Below, in pieces: positions 48,760 to 60,321 of a DNA stretch of 64,000 bases; within the stretch, counting starts at the first letter, position 1; every line of letters starts with the position of its first letter. The DNA is taken from positions 2,542,001 to 2,606,000 of the forward strand of contig JAEBUN010000004.1 of the NCBI GenBank assembly GCA_023014365.1. The letters are read 5' to 3'. A program made the translations under genes and the position numbers. This DNA comes from Lepiota brunneoincarnata. Lineage: Eukaryota > Basidiomycota > Agaricomycetes > Agaricales > Agaricaceae. The notes under the pieces are model-generated. The model did not search any database. It had not been told where the DNA came from and saw only the letters and a list, made by a program, of their open reading frames with translations.

Positions 48760-51555
48760 ATGAACCATCTGGGTGCTACCACGACTGCACAGAGCACCTC
48801 CATTGGGACTGGAGCTCGGTCAGGGAAGACCTCAGCGGCAGTTTAAGCATCCCCTTGATCCCCTTACCCCAGACGAGGTCCGTCCGCCCCAAACCCCAGA
48901 GGCATTGGGTATTACTCACCTCGATCTCCCCAGATTGCCGCTGTGTCGTTTGTCGTCCGCCAACATATCGCGACAGAGACACCTATCAAGGCTACCAAAT
49001 TCATCATCTGTAACCTCCTTCCACCGCCGAAGCGAGCGGTTTTGGCTTATCTCGGTATCCCTCTCGAGCCAGGCGCCAAACCAGAAGAGCCAACTCCCAT
49101 CACTAGGAAAGCGGAGGTAGATGTGAGTAGCCCCGCCTATCTCGGAGCAATGACGACTTTCTGAAAGCTGCATAGCTGCACGATGTCGTAAATGGGTAAG
49201 CGTCTATCGCCAATCTCTGAACAATATGTCGTTGATGTACCTTAGACGCTCGTATAACGTGGTCGTGTCACTCAAGGACGGAGAACGATGGGAGATAGAG
49301 AAGATGGTACAACTAGCCTGACGGAATCCAACCGCAGATCTCAGGTCCAAGAGCTCATCGACTGTGAGAAGATTGTCAAGCGCTCTAAGCGCGTTCAAGA
49401 GCTGGCTGCAGACGTCGGTACGTAATCCGCCCTGAGCCTACAAGTCCTATTTGCTACATACCTGTCCTCAGGCATTACTACTGATCAAATCTTCTGCGAT
49501 GGTTGGTCCATTGGCTACGACGATCGATTCCCGAAAAGTAGAAGGATACAGCAAGCCTTAGTGTTTGCACGTTTTTCTCAACATGATAATCTGTATGCTC
49601 ATCCAATGGTCTGTCGTCCTTGCGTCTTATCGTGCCCGAACGCAAGTTTACTTGAATCAGGACTTCATCCCGAATAGTCGACGCCAACACTGGAGAACTT
49701 TTACATATTGGTTTGCTTGCTCCTATTCTCTTAGGTGTTTCTTCCCATTGCTGTTATAGATTTCCCCCCTCACTACAAGAAGACCAATTCTAGCAGCCCG
49801 GAACTTAGTGCGCCTTCCACCGCGCCACCTTCGCTCGAGAATCCGGCTTTGGAAGCGTCCGGAAGAGACCGCATCCCACCTCCTAGGCGTGCTTGGGACT
49901 TTCTCACTGACCTCATGGAACAAACTGAGAAGGACGGTTTCGAGCTCAGGAAAGACCTCAAACCTTTGCATATCATTCAACCCGAGGGCGTTAGTTTCAA
50001 GGTGGACGGCAACGTCGTGGAATGGCAAAATTGGAAAATGCATATTGGTGGGTCCACGTGCCCGTAAAATCAGTCAGTGTTAACTTTGTGTAGCGTTTGG
50101 TCATAGGGAAGGTGTTGTAATATCGACGGTTACATACAATGATCGGGGCGAGGTCAGGCCCCTGTTTTATAGGCTGGCTTTGTCCGAAATGGTCGTACCC
50201 TATGGTGCACCAGAACACCCCCACCCAAGAAAATTTGCCTTTGATTCGTGAGTGGAATTTGGGCTTGGCAGTTGGTCAATTTATGGAATCCTTCTTTCAG
50301 AGGCGAATATGGCATAGGTATGATGGCTAACAATCTATCTTTGGGATGTGATTGTGTCGGACAGATTCATTACCTAGTAAGTTTTTTTGACATACACGTT
50401 TTCATACATAACGCCGACGATATGAAAATAGCCCGGATCTTTCGCGGCACACGATGGAAGCCCCATTGTGATTGACAATGTGATTTGTATACATGAAGAA
50501 GATGCTGGGGTACTTTGGAAGCACACAGACTATAGGATTGGTGGACGATCACGAACCGTCCGACGCAGGAGATTAGTTGTCAGCATGGTGTGTACTCTGG
50601 CAAATTACGGTTGGTTCTTGGCCTCCTGGATACGTAGCAATCGCCTGATGGTGTCTACCGCAGAATACATCTGGAACTACCATTTTTACCAAGATGGCAC
50701 CATCGAGCTCGAGATTCGTCTGACTGGAGTTCTCCAAGTTTATATTGGTGCTGATAATGAACCAAATCCACACGGAACAACGCTCGCGCCCAATATTAAT
50801 GCACATTACCACCAACACCTCTTCTGTTTCCGCCTTGATTCCATGATTGATGGGATCAAGAACACCGTTGTCGAATCTGACGTCCTCTCTCTCGATGCAC
50901 CTACAGGTTCCAAAGAGAATTTTGCAGGGAACGGTTTTTTCTCGAAGGACACCCGATTGACAACCGAAACTGGGCGTCCCTACGACATCGGGAAGGAACG
51001 CAGGTGGCGTATCGTGAACCCACAGAGGCATCATTACAGTACTGGCAAAGAAGTTGGGTATACCTCTCGGTCTCAAGGGGGGCGTGGTGCCGAACTTGGT
51101 GCAAGGATGATAGTTGGGTCGCGAAGAGGGCTCCCTTCTTGAAGAATACTCTGTGGGTGTGTAAAGATGTTGAGGGTGAGGGAAGTGGTTCGGAGAGGAT
51201 GTACTCTGGCGGCAGGTATATGCCACAGACGAGGGATACCGTCAGAGGATTCAATCGGAAATTGGGTGAAGGATAGGAAGAATGTGGATGGAGAGGATAT
51301 CTTGGTGTTTTTCAATATTGGGACGACGCACATACCAAGGCCGGAAGATTGGCCTGTGTAAGTTTTACCCTGCCAATTCATAAGTCAGCTGATCCCTGAT
51401 ATGGTATTTTCAGGATGCCCGTGGAGAATTTGAGTGTGACGTTGAAGCCTATTTCGTTCTTCAAAGCTAATCCTAGCATGGATGTTCCGAGTGCTCAAGA
51501 CACTCTCAGTAAGCCGGCGTTCGGAGAGCAGAATAGCGATGCCTGCCATTGCTAA
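48760..51555 (+). CDS. Copper amine oxidase (primary amine oxidase)
   Basis: A quinoenzyme that oxidises primary amines to aldehydes with H2O2 and ammonia release, using copper and a self-made topaquinone (TPQ). The N-terminus carries HPLDPLTPDE, AAVSFVVRQH and PPPKRAVLAYLGIPLEPG (N2 domain). The N3 part has ITTDQIFCDGWSIGYDDR, and the catalytic beta-sandwich includes FKVDGNVVEWQNWKMHI. Active-site elements are present: VPYG (gate Tyr), FDSGEYGIG with the catalytic-base Asp (codons joined across an intron), and TLANYEY with the TPQ-forming Tyr. Two copper His are in HYHQHLFCFRLD and the third in GTTHIPRPEDWPVMP. The protein ends SDACHC at 51555. At least ten introns are present. A +1 step lies between the start ATG 48760 and the HPLDP block. 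No signal peptide is evident, so it is probably intracellular or peroxisomal; the C-terminus is not a canonical PTS1. Confidence 0.92.
50610..50663 (+). other. Intron placed immediately after the TPQ tyrosine codon
   Basis: The exon ends with the codons for ANY plus one base, and the intron begins GTTGGT and ends CGCAG. The next exon starts AATACATCTGG, completing Glu and Tyr of the NYEY cofactor motif. The TPQ precursor Tyr codon is 50606-50608. Confidence 0.75.
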
Positions 51556-52118
51556 ATTGGTGCAGAATATGTTGGAAGTCGTGTATGAACACGCGCTTGT
51601 ATATTAACGAGATGGTCCTGTATGCAATTCTAAAAAGTGTTCAATGTGCCAGACCCTGTTCCTTCGTTCGAGTCCTACTGGAACAAGCTCTATCTTGATA
51701 GAGGGAACTGGCTGATAATTTCGGTTGAATTTTTAGAAAGGTGCATCCGTTTTTCTATCATTTTTCTATCAGAACGGGGAAGAAGCCGAGTAGGAGCCTA
51801 GTTCGGAACGTTCTTCTGCAAGAATTGATGGGTCAGCATCAAGGTAGGAACCAGTCTGCTGGAAATTGATTGATCCCAAGGGTGAGCTGGTGACTCATGG
51901 CGTCGTATATACCATTCATTATCGCGTTACAATCGTGACCGTAGTCCAGCCGAATAGATTAACAAATGATAAGTAGTCGTGAATCGTAAGCAATGGACTT
52001 GAATGACGTGAAGGAATAAACAACCGTCGAGTGAAAACAGAAATGTCTACATTTTGCCCACATTAGCACACAAAGAATCCAAACGCAGTCCAATGGTGTC
52101 ATCACCATCTCTGTCCCC
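51556..52118. other. Convergent intergenic region, about 560 bases
   Basis: It holds the 3' ends of the copper amine oxidase and LAM genes. No coding signal is seen. Confidence 0.35.
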
Positions 52119-55100
52119 TTAATCCAACTGATCAATTTTCTCTGCCTGCGTCTCTTTCAATGACTCCTTGAAACCTTTCATCCTCTGCTCGAGGTGCTCC
52201 AACATATCCTGTATCTCTCCCAGCTCCTTCCTCCACGAACCAGGGCTTGACGGCACCCACCCGCTCCGCAATGCCTCTCTCTGTTGTTTCCCCATTTCAT
52301 CCCACAGCGTCGTAACAACACCTTGCACCCACTTCTCCCTCTCCTCCATCTTCTTCATCTCTTTCCGCCTCCCATTCTCCTCCCTCGACCCCATCAACAT
52401 CAATGTCCAAAGGTTACTGAGGATGAGCCCAACGATGACGAACCACATAATCGTCGTGCTCGACGACTGCTCCCAAGCATCGCGGATGAGTTCCAAGGCA
52501 CCTTTCGTGCTCCGCATTGCAACTTGCGATGCACCCTCGAAAGTATCCCACGCCCATTGCAACCCACGTTGATTCCTCTCTTGTTCACGGCGTCTGTGCT
52601 CCTCCTCTGTTGATAGCCTATCGAGGGGTGTGGTGGCACCCGGGACCGGACTCGGTGCTACTTCTGCGGTAGTAATGATGGTCGCATCGATTCCCTCCGG
52701 TATAAATTCGGATTGATGGGCTTGAATGTATTTTCGCATTGCTGCCTCCAGATCGTTGTGAAATGCTTTCTGACCATCGATAACGGACCTTTCGATGATC
52801 GCTGATATCGAGTTGATCAGCGTTTGGAACGGCAGCGACGAGGCTCGATTCACTCACATCTAATAAAGCTGCGACCACTCCATTCCACCTGAGTAGTGAC
52901 AAGGAGTCTAGTAGAGACCGAGCTTGCCCACATCATGCACGTCCTTGTCTTGACAGAGAACACCCCACCGCTGGGGACGTCGGGGGTTCTTGTTGTTGTA
53001 ACGGTAGAAATGTATTGTTCGCTATCGTTGTGTACCATCTCGTCTTTGATCTCGCACTTTGTTGACTTGGGCCCGACACTTGCGTTAAGCGGTTTAATAT
53101 AAGACATGTTGCGTGTAAGGAGGTTGGAGCCAGGTGCCGTGGGTTGCCAATCGGATATTTGTATATCTGAGAGTTGAAACAGTGAGTACCATGAGTATAG
53201 TATCCACAGATGAGGCTACATACCCGTCAGCTTCTGATCCACAGCCATGAATTCTTTGATGAACCCGCTTGCGAACACCAAATTGTGGATTCGATCGGGA
53301 GTGCCGGGAAGGATACAATCAAGTGCTGTCTCACTGAAATGACCTTCCTTCTCGCATGCGCATTGCGTCGCCTGTTGTATTTGAACGCCAGGGCCAAACA
53401 CCTCTTGTACTACGATGGTATTCGGAGGAGGAGGGGCGATCGATGCGTTGTCCAACGATGGCCGGCTACTGGCCATCCCTTCGTCAGGACGCGCCAGTCG
53501 CCAGATATTGAAGATCACGTCATATGTCGTATCCCGCGAGAGAAAAGAGGCAAAGGTGTATTTGGCCTGTCTGGTGGTGATCTGAATGGCGTTCGGAATA
53601 ACGAAGGCTGTCATTTTCTTATCTAGGTGAGTTATTTCGTACATTGGAATCGAGAGCTGGTGAACAGATGAGTGCACATTCAAACAGGGTAACATGGTGC
53701 ATACATCAGTGATCCAACCAAATATGTTGGCGTGGAAGCAAATATGATTTTCTGAGATATATAGTCGACCTTGTATGAGGATTTCTCGTTGAAGCGCGCA
53801 CCCGTAATCTGAAACATCGTTAAATTCTGCAACACTCGACAAAGGTGGGTACTCACCTTCGATCAAGTAATCGCCTTCAGGGATGTTTGGGAACAACTCA
53901 TGGAAATCGGCGTTCCGCTTATTGCTTGCGACCGCGAATCCAGTGACCGGAATATCCTCCATTCCCAGGTCTAGTCCCAAACCGCTCGACTCCGAATCGT
54001 CATCATCATCCGAACTCCCATCCAAGCCTGAGTAATAATCAGGTTTATCTTCTGGATAATACTCCGACGTATTATCACTCTGCACTGAGAGAGAGGTTCT
54101 CCTAACCCCCGACTGCGTCGACCCTGGGCGTTTTGACTTGGTCGACTTCGGTGACAAGTCTGCTGATCTTCCTTTGACATGATTTAACGACCCAGGGGGA
54201 GAACGAGTAGGATTAGAGGGAGGTCCAGTGCTCGAGATCTTCCCCGTTGTCGATGGATTGTTGTTCTGTTGTGCTTGAATGGCTGCGGGGCCGAACGAAG
54301 CCTGATGGGCGGCAGATAGAGTGGGGTGGGCCATAGCCATACCAGATGCGGCGATAGCACTTGCGAGGCCAGTTGGCTTGCGGGTTGTAGACTTCCTCCA
54401 AGGCCGTTTCTTCTCTTTTGTACTGCCGTTTGTCGTGGAAGACATGAGGGAAACGGCGTCAGGATCCCGAGGTGCATATAGCGTTGGACCACTGCTTCCG
54501 GATTCGGGAAGGGATGACTGCTGTATTGAGGGGAATTCTGGCGCCCGCAGGTTCGTAGGGGACTCAACAATGGGTGTCATTGTAATGATGGTTCCAGACT
54601 CTCCATGAGCTGTGTCCCGAGTTGTTTCAGGGGACGTGGCGGCACGTATGTGGTTGGTATTAACGTTGAGTGATTTGTTGGATGGGGAGCGTCGAACTTC
54701 ATTAGAAGGTACATCGAAAACTTTGGGCATGGTTGATGACGTCTTCCCACCCTCTTGGTTGTTGTCTGCTGAAGGGACGTTCGCAGAGGATAAGGAGGGT
54801 GTCGCGCGCTTTAAATGGGTGCCTGCTTTCGGAACTGATGGAGGCGGAGGTGTGGAAGGGACAATAGGTGTAGGTGTAGGGGTGATGTCCTCTGTAGACT
54901 TGGAAGTGTTGAAAGATGTCGTACGACCTGAACTTGACAATTCACCGGCGTCTCCGTCCTTGGAATTCACATCAATGTGCCGGTCCGAATGTTCGGCGAA
55001 GATATGATCAGAATAACCCGAAAGGGGCGATGGGGGAACTACGGTAACGTTGGGGTGTGAGCTCGACGTGGAATCCGAGGTGGTGAGCGACGTTTCGCTG

Positions 55101-55327
55101 GGCGCTGCAGTTGGGTTGATGGTGATCGTGGGTGAAATTTTGGGATTTACTGTGTCGGTGGAGGTCGGATGGGGTACTGGCGCCTTTTGAGACGAAGCAT
55201 CTGCCGGCTGTGCCGACCACGATGTCCTCGTACGCTGGCCGCTGCTGCGAGGTGAGTTAGAACGATCCCGCCCGTTCGTTGCCGGCGAGCTGCCCTTGAC
55301 TATTCTTGATAGAAACCCTGGTGCCAT
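52119..55327 (-). CDS. GRAM and VASt domain sterol transfer protein (LAM/Ysp2 family)
   Basis: LAM proteins sit at ER-plasma membrane contacts and move ergosterol through a StART-like (VASt) domain. The ATG at 55327 gives MAPGFLSRIVKGSSPATNGR, then a long Ser/Thr/Pro-rich region of about 400 residues. The GRAM domain begins RNADFHELFPNIPEGDYLIE and carries LQREILIQGRLYISENHICF, NIFGWITDLSIPMYEITHLD and NAIQITTRQAKYTFASFLSR. The VASt domain shows DIQISDWQPTAPGSNLLTR, MSYIKPLNASVGPKSTKCEI, SVKTRTCMMWASS and VEWSGRSFIR, joined across an intron to IIERSVIDGQKAFHNDLEAA. The C-terminal part has a single membrane segment (IMWFVIVGLILSNLWTLMLM) followed by a luminal coiled coil ending AEKIDQLD. Domain order and length fit the family. 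Few frame breaks are seen. A GTG lies two codons upstream but ATG is preferred. Confidence 0.92.
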
Positions 55328-55693
55328 CACCCATGCCCAATCTTACCACTAAGTATGCCCCTCTGCTAAGGATCAGCCAATGGTATTCGCTGTGCCGTTG
55401 CACGCGCGTCTTTTTACGCCTGCTACTATTGAAGCTGTGTGATAGGCGGACTGTGCCTCGTCAGTCCCACAGAACTGGTCTTTTTTGTCGAAATCGGGTG
55501 CGAAGCGAGTGGGTGGTTCGCAGAGAAGAAGCGATGAAGCGAAGGTGATGTGGGCGAAAAAGGGTATGTGGGGCATGGCGCTGCAAAACAGGCCAGACAC
55601 AACAACATACCAACAAGCGCCCCGGATGGAGCGCCTATCAGTGCCTTTCATATCAGCAAGCTTTTGATTCTTCATTTATATATTCAATTAGTA
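55328..55693. other. Intergenic region between LAM and F-box genes, about 370 bases
   Basis: It holds the LAM promoter and the F-box gene 3' end. No coding signal is seen. Confidence 0.3.
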
Positions 55694-57552
55694 TCAATCA
55701 TGGCAATCACAACACTCGTAAACCCATTTCTCCCCCGCCCTGGCTCTGATCGTTACAAGACCAAAATTACCAAGTACATCGTCCCTCGAGAACCCGCTCG
55801 CGTGCCCTTCACAGGAGATAACATTATCCAAATATTCCCGCAACTGCTGGACGCCCTCAGCACGAAACTGTCCCACCGTGATCGCCTTCAATGGATACCC
55901 GTTGTTCGCACGAGCATTCACCACCATGACCACAGAGCCAACTCCCTCGTCGGATTGTGTGTTCCGCTCCGGTTGTGGTGGGTAGATGTGCAACTCCTCA
56001 AGCTTTGGGGCATATCTGAATCTCGTGTTGGCATCGTAGTTCGGGCGGTTGAGCTCTAGAAGCGTCCCGGCGACCTGATTGAGTCTCGACCACAAGCAGC
56101 CCGAGATCTTGAGTACACGAAGAGGACGGCAGCAAGCTTAAAATTGCCCTGAGATATTGCATATCCCAAGATAATGCCGGCGCATAGACCAACTCCTCGA
56201 CGTTAGCCAGGAGCGGCGTACCCCAGGGCAATTTTAGATATGGCGTTGCGGGTACAAAGTTACAATACAGCGCCGAGTTTTTTAGACCGACAAAGCATTG
56301 CTGATTGGCGTTGGTACAGTGAGACGTCATGACGATCCTCTTGATATTCTCAAAAACCGCCTGCCCTATCTTGTTCTCTCTGTGTAAAGTATTTCTCAGG
56401 AGAGAAGTGTGACTGCTTCTCCCAAAAACACCGTACTGTCGAAGCTGGCATGTCGAGGTGTTCGAGGAGCATCCGTAGATGCTTACTGTACACGGCATTT
56501 TGACAAAAGCCGCCAATTTCGAGATACCGGAGCGAGGGCAGAGCAGCCACAGGTGTCGACCTGTCAACTTCTGCCAAATGCTCTGGGTCGTCCCCTGTTG
56601 GGCCGGCATGAACGAGGACCAGCTCTTGCAGGTTAGGCGACCCGGAGAGAAATGTTATAAATTCAGAGAGACTTGGTCTGCAATTTGCTGGTTGATCGCG
56701 TAATGAGAACCGAGTCAGGTTGCAGAAACGATTGTGCGGCCAGGAAGAGATGTTACTCAGGGCAACGCTTCTGAGTTTGGGCATTTCATCCTTGAAAATG
56801 CATGGGAGGACAGTATCGACGTCCATGACGTCCCAAGAGAACGACTCCAAAATTGGTGCAGGCCGGTCAAGCAACACACAGAAAGCGGAGTTGCGCGCCC
56901 AAGCACTAGACACATGCAGCTCTTGGAGTCGAGATGCTTTGGAGAAGACATCAAGCAGAATGTTTGGCTGGATAGATGCTTCATCCAACAAATCATTGGG
57001 CAGACTACCAGTATAATACAGCTTGAACGGGATGTCCTGCGAGCGGCTGAACCAAGCAGCGGTGCGCTCGGCGGAATTATCATCGAGGTGGATGCGATTC
57101 CACAATGATGGGGCAGACAGTGCGGTCCTCCGCCAGTGTCGGCATACAGTCAAAGACTCGGCCCATCCATGGAACATCGGCGGAAGTGGAAAGGGTGAGG
57201 GAACAGGTAGGTCGGGTTGAATGAACGAGATAATGTTGGCCAAGACTTCTGGAGGTAAGCGGTTAAGAGGCGAGAAGAGGTTTTGCAGTGATCGCACGTA
57301 GGCGAGTGCTTCCACCAGATGATCTTCCACGCTGGCCAACTACGTCGTCCAGTTCAGCGTTTATGGCGATTTTTCATAGGGGCGAACTTACCTCGTTAAC
57401 ATTAATATGATCCACATCAACGCTGCATAGTCATGAAAAGGGGTTAGATGGCCGCAAATCAGGTAATATTCTGTCCATTACCTTTCCGAAACGACTGCAA
57501 GGTTGTATACTTGGGCAGAGAGCCGGTTCAAATCCAGGGCTACGGAGGGCAT
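55694..57552 (-). CDS. F-box and leucine-rich-repeat protein
   Basis: Fungal F-box proteins are substrate adaptors of SCF ubiquitin ligases. The start at 57552 gives MPSVALDLNRLSAQVYNLAV. Two short introns follow, then ASVEDHLVEALAYVRSLQNL and the F-box itself: NRLPPEVLANIISFIQPD, WAESLTVCRHWRRTALSAPS and LWNRIHLDDNSAER. The C-terminal part is an irregular leucine-rich array (ASRLQELHVSSAW, MPKLRSVALSNISSWP, SPNLQELVLVHAG, LPSLRYLEIGGFC, NVEELVYAPALSW, APKLEELHIYPP) that would form the substrate-binding solenoid. The substrate is unknown. Frame steps of +1 lie near 56420 (TVRCF to GRSSHTSLLRN) and 56110 (LLPSS to RVLKISGCLW). The protein ends VYECCDCHD at 55694. Confidence 0.85.
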
Positions 57553-58882
57553 GATAAGGGTGATTCGATGAAGATGTTTTTTTTAGATGAATGTGCTGAA
57601 TGGACTGAAAGTTTTTGAGAGTTGCGGCTCGGAGGTGTAACGGGGAGGGAGGAGATCTAGGCGTACCAATCCAACCTCATCGTGAGCAAGTTATAAGGAC
57701 GGGTGGTCCGATCCCATGTAGACCTGTGTTTCTCGTTTGGATGACAGATGAATCACGATGACTGTTGTCAGGATATTCTCCCAGGAGGCGGAAATGTGAC
57801 TTGAGTGTGAACATGCACAGCCACATGGTGGTGGCGATGTTCAATACAGTTCGTTCCCCAGCCCCACAAGTCAATGCCTCTCGCTGAAGAGAGGGGGTAA
57901 TTTCGAGAGTAGCAGCTGTTGTCATTCAACGTCTGCTGTGTGTGCTTAAGGCAGTCCTGGGCGTTGCACTAATCCGGCTTTAACTGCACAAAATCCATTT
58001 GGGCGTCTTTTCTTTGGTCAATAATTATTTTTGCTCACGGCAAGCTCTTCCTGGTCAAGAAGGCCCAATACGAGCATACCAAGGGGCCCTGCGACTACGT
58101 ACTGTACAATATGTTCTTTGTTTGCTTTACGGTTGTCTATTCCTTTTTTCACACCCGCCAATATTTAATAGTTCAACGTATATCTCGGTACCCTCAGTGT
58201 GGCAGTACCCATGTTCTGGCGATCTTTCCATCGAGCATCTTACCGCAATTTCCACTGATATCTGCCAACAATTGGCTCTTGGGGTCACATAAGCTATACC
58301 TTCGTCTCCGTTGCATTCCTGATTATCGAGCGCCGTCGGCAAAATAATCTCACCAACAAGAAGGGAGGGAAACGAGATGCGTATATGCATATGACAGTAG
58401 ACCCGAGAATGCACTCTCAAGAGAAGAGGAAATTTCGGTCAACCGTAATTATGCGTCTAAAGTTTACAAATGGGACACTCCTCATTCTATATCACACCTA
58501 TCATACCGCATGTCACAGTCGATAATCAAGGGCTATCAAGTCAGTGGAATGATGACTTGCTTCGGGGTCACCTAATTCAGAATCTTGTCAGTACAACCCG
58601 TCAACTCTCTTAGACGTGTGATTCCGGTGCGGGAGCCCTGAGCCAACGTCGGCCGCATAGTCACCCTTTTATCTACTCTCCAGCACTGTACTTCACCGTC
58701 ATCAAGATTATATTGCTACAGAGTACAGTATCCACGTCATTTCGAGAAATGGTTACGTTTGTATGTATTATTTATGTTTCGATTGTGACCGGATCGTCTC
58801 GTCATACCAAGGGTATTTAAGTATCCGGGACATAGGGCAAAGATAAAAAATATAGTACAAGAAATCATCCACACGAAGAGGA
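57553..58882. other. Gene-poor region, about 1.3 kb
   Basis: No recognised coding family is seen. It contains the F-box gene promoter and the 3' end of the following minus-strand gene. Short open stretches (82-98 codons) have no family resemblance. Confidence 0.35.
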
Positions 58883-59611
58883 TCACTTGGAAAGAACAAC
58901 GACCTGGGCATAAGAAAGTTCCTTGGTATCTTCGCATTCCGGAGTGCCAACGTGCTCCCATGGCTCATCAAGATCCAGCTCGTTAGGGGTATTATCATCC
59001 AATACAATGACCGAGCGTATATGAGGCACGACTTCGAAGTCAGCATCTCCTGTCATACCGTAAATAAATGTGACATCAGCAATAGGCATGCTGGACGTAC
59101 GTTTGGGTTTGCGAAGCCTCCCAGCTTGAACCAGGTCTGCCAACCTGACCTCGTAGCGGGGCTGATCCGTATTAACTATTCCTATGCCCAAATCCACTCC
59201 CCTAGAGTAATCCTCGGAGGAGACCAGCCCCTCTACTTCATCCCCCTCCACGTCCTCCCCAAAAAGTCGATCCCCCTTCCCCGACGGAGTCGCAGATCCA
59301 GGATTCTTCTTCGATCCGGTGTCGTCGAGAGCCTTTGTGCTTCCCCACCCAGCCCCCTGCTTAGCTTTCCGAGCCCGCATCTTGACAAAATCAGCAGCTT
59401 TCCTAAGGCGCTGCCGTTCGTGCTCATGTGTTCTTGTATCCTTGAGGGAGTTGGAAGAGGGGGACGGAGAAGGGACCGCCGTCGGCCGTGCCTTCTCTTT
59501 TTCCCCAAGCGTCCTGCTGGAAATTGCAGCTGGGGAATGAGAGGCAGGGGAACGCCTAGGTTCCTTAAGCAGAGCTTGGCGGTCCTTGTACAACTTGGCG
59601 GGGAGGGGCAT
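58883..59611 (-). CDS. Conserved-looking fungal protein of unknown function
   Basis: Not recognised. A single long exon. The start ATG at 59611 (MPLPAKLYKDRQALLKEPRR) is preferred over a GTG two codons earlier. The N-terminal half is basic and Ser/Pro-rich, with a helical charged stretch HEHERQRLRKAADFVKMRAR. The middle is a Gly/Lys/Asp-rich linker (KGDRLFGEDVEGDEVEG). The C-terminal third looks ordered: DYSRGVDLGIGIVNTDQPRY, EVRLADLVQAGRLRKPKRT and a hydrophobic strand VIVLDD before WEHVGTPECEDTKELSYAQV. There is no signal peptide or membrane segment. Length about 243 residues. The unbroken frame over 730 bases, in a sequence where errors are frequent, supports a real gene. Confidence 0.65.
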   Translation of the reverse strand: MPLPAKLYKDRQALLKEPRRSPASHSPAAISSRTLGEKEKARPTAVPSPSPSSNSLKDTRTHEHERQRLRKAADFVKMRARKAKQGAGWGSTKALDDTGSKKNPGSATPSGKGDRLFGEDVEGDEVEGLVSSEDYSRGVDLGIGIVNTDQPRYEVRLADLVQAGRLRKPKRTSSMPIADVTFIYGMTGDADFEVVPHIRSVIVLDDNTPNELDLDEPWEHVGTPECEDTKELSYAQVVVLSK

Positions 59612-60224
59612 GGTCACGTATTGGTTGGTGTCGGTGCGTAGTAGATAAGGTCGGGGTGAAGGGGGACGAAAGGGAAATTGCCAGCTCAGAGAGCAATTTA
59701 AAGAGTGGTACGACCGAGTGACGATAGAAACGGAGCGACTAGAATTGATCCATGCTGAATGGCACTAGTGGCCCAACTTATCAAACCGCCCCGAGCAACG
59801 ATAACGGAAGAGGAGGTAGTCCGGTTACCCCCCGTGCGTTGCTTATCTAGAGCACGCCATGATGGTCGAACACTTCCCACAAAGGAATGCAGAGTACCCC
59901 TGGCTGGGCTATTGAGCTACTTACCGCGGTAACGAACGTTTTTGGTGGGTGCGGGGCGATAGGGCGAAGTGCTCTCCTGGTATGTCAATCGTTAGAAGCA
60001 CGTGCTTCGAAGGTGCTTAATGGGCTCCGAGCTCGCAGCGCCCAGTGTTTAGAAATTGCTGTGTTTTATCAATCGAGGGTAATAGGAACGGAGAAACCAT
60101 GGGTAAGGCGTCGCACACGGCTGGTTTTGAGTGTCCCCGTATCCCTACAGGGACCCATTGATAGACCACGATGCTTAGAGTCCAGAGTAAGCTTTTTATA
60201 AGATAATAATGTAGCAAATTGCAA
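59612..60224. other. Intergenic region upstream of the tRNA gene, about 610 bases
   Basis: No coding signal is seen. It probably includes the promoter of the minus-strand unknown gene. Confidence 0.3.
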
Positions 60225-60313
60225 CCGACCTTAGCTCAGTTGGAAGAGCGTGAGACTGTAACGGATACCTCCTGCTCATCTCAATGTCGCCTGTTCGAGC
60301 CAGGCAGGTCGGA
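60225..60313 (+). tRNA. tRNA-Tyr (GTA) with an intron
   Basis: The acceptor stem CCGACCT pairs with AGGTCGG at the 3' end, followed by discriminator A. The A-box (TTAGCTCAGTTGGAAGAG) and B-box (TGTTCGAGCC, close to GGTTCGA) are recognisable. The anticodon arm TGAGA-CTGTAA pairs with TCTCA once an intron of about 16 bases (CGGATACCTCCTGCTC) after the base 3' to anticodon GTA is removed. An intron at this position is usual for eukaryotic tRNA-Tyr. A T run right after the gene (ttttttta, 60314 on) is a Pol III terminator. Confidence 0.9.
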
Positions 60314-60321
60314 TTTTTTAT
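60314..60321 (+). terminator. RNA polymerase III termination T run
   Basis: A run of T follows the tRNA discriminator base directly, the normal Pol III stop signal. It is assigned from position only. Confidence 0.6.

Noticed and set aside
50573..51226. 217-codon open frame antisense to the amine oxidase gene
   Set aside because: It mirrors a strongly conserved catalytic exon on the plus strand and encodes nothing recognisable.
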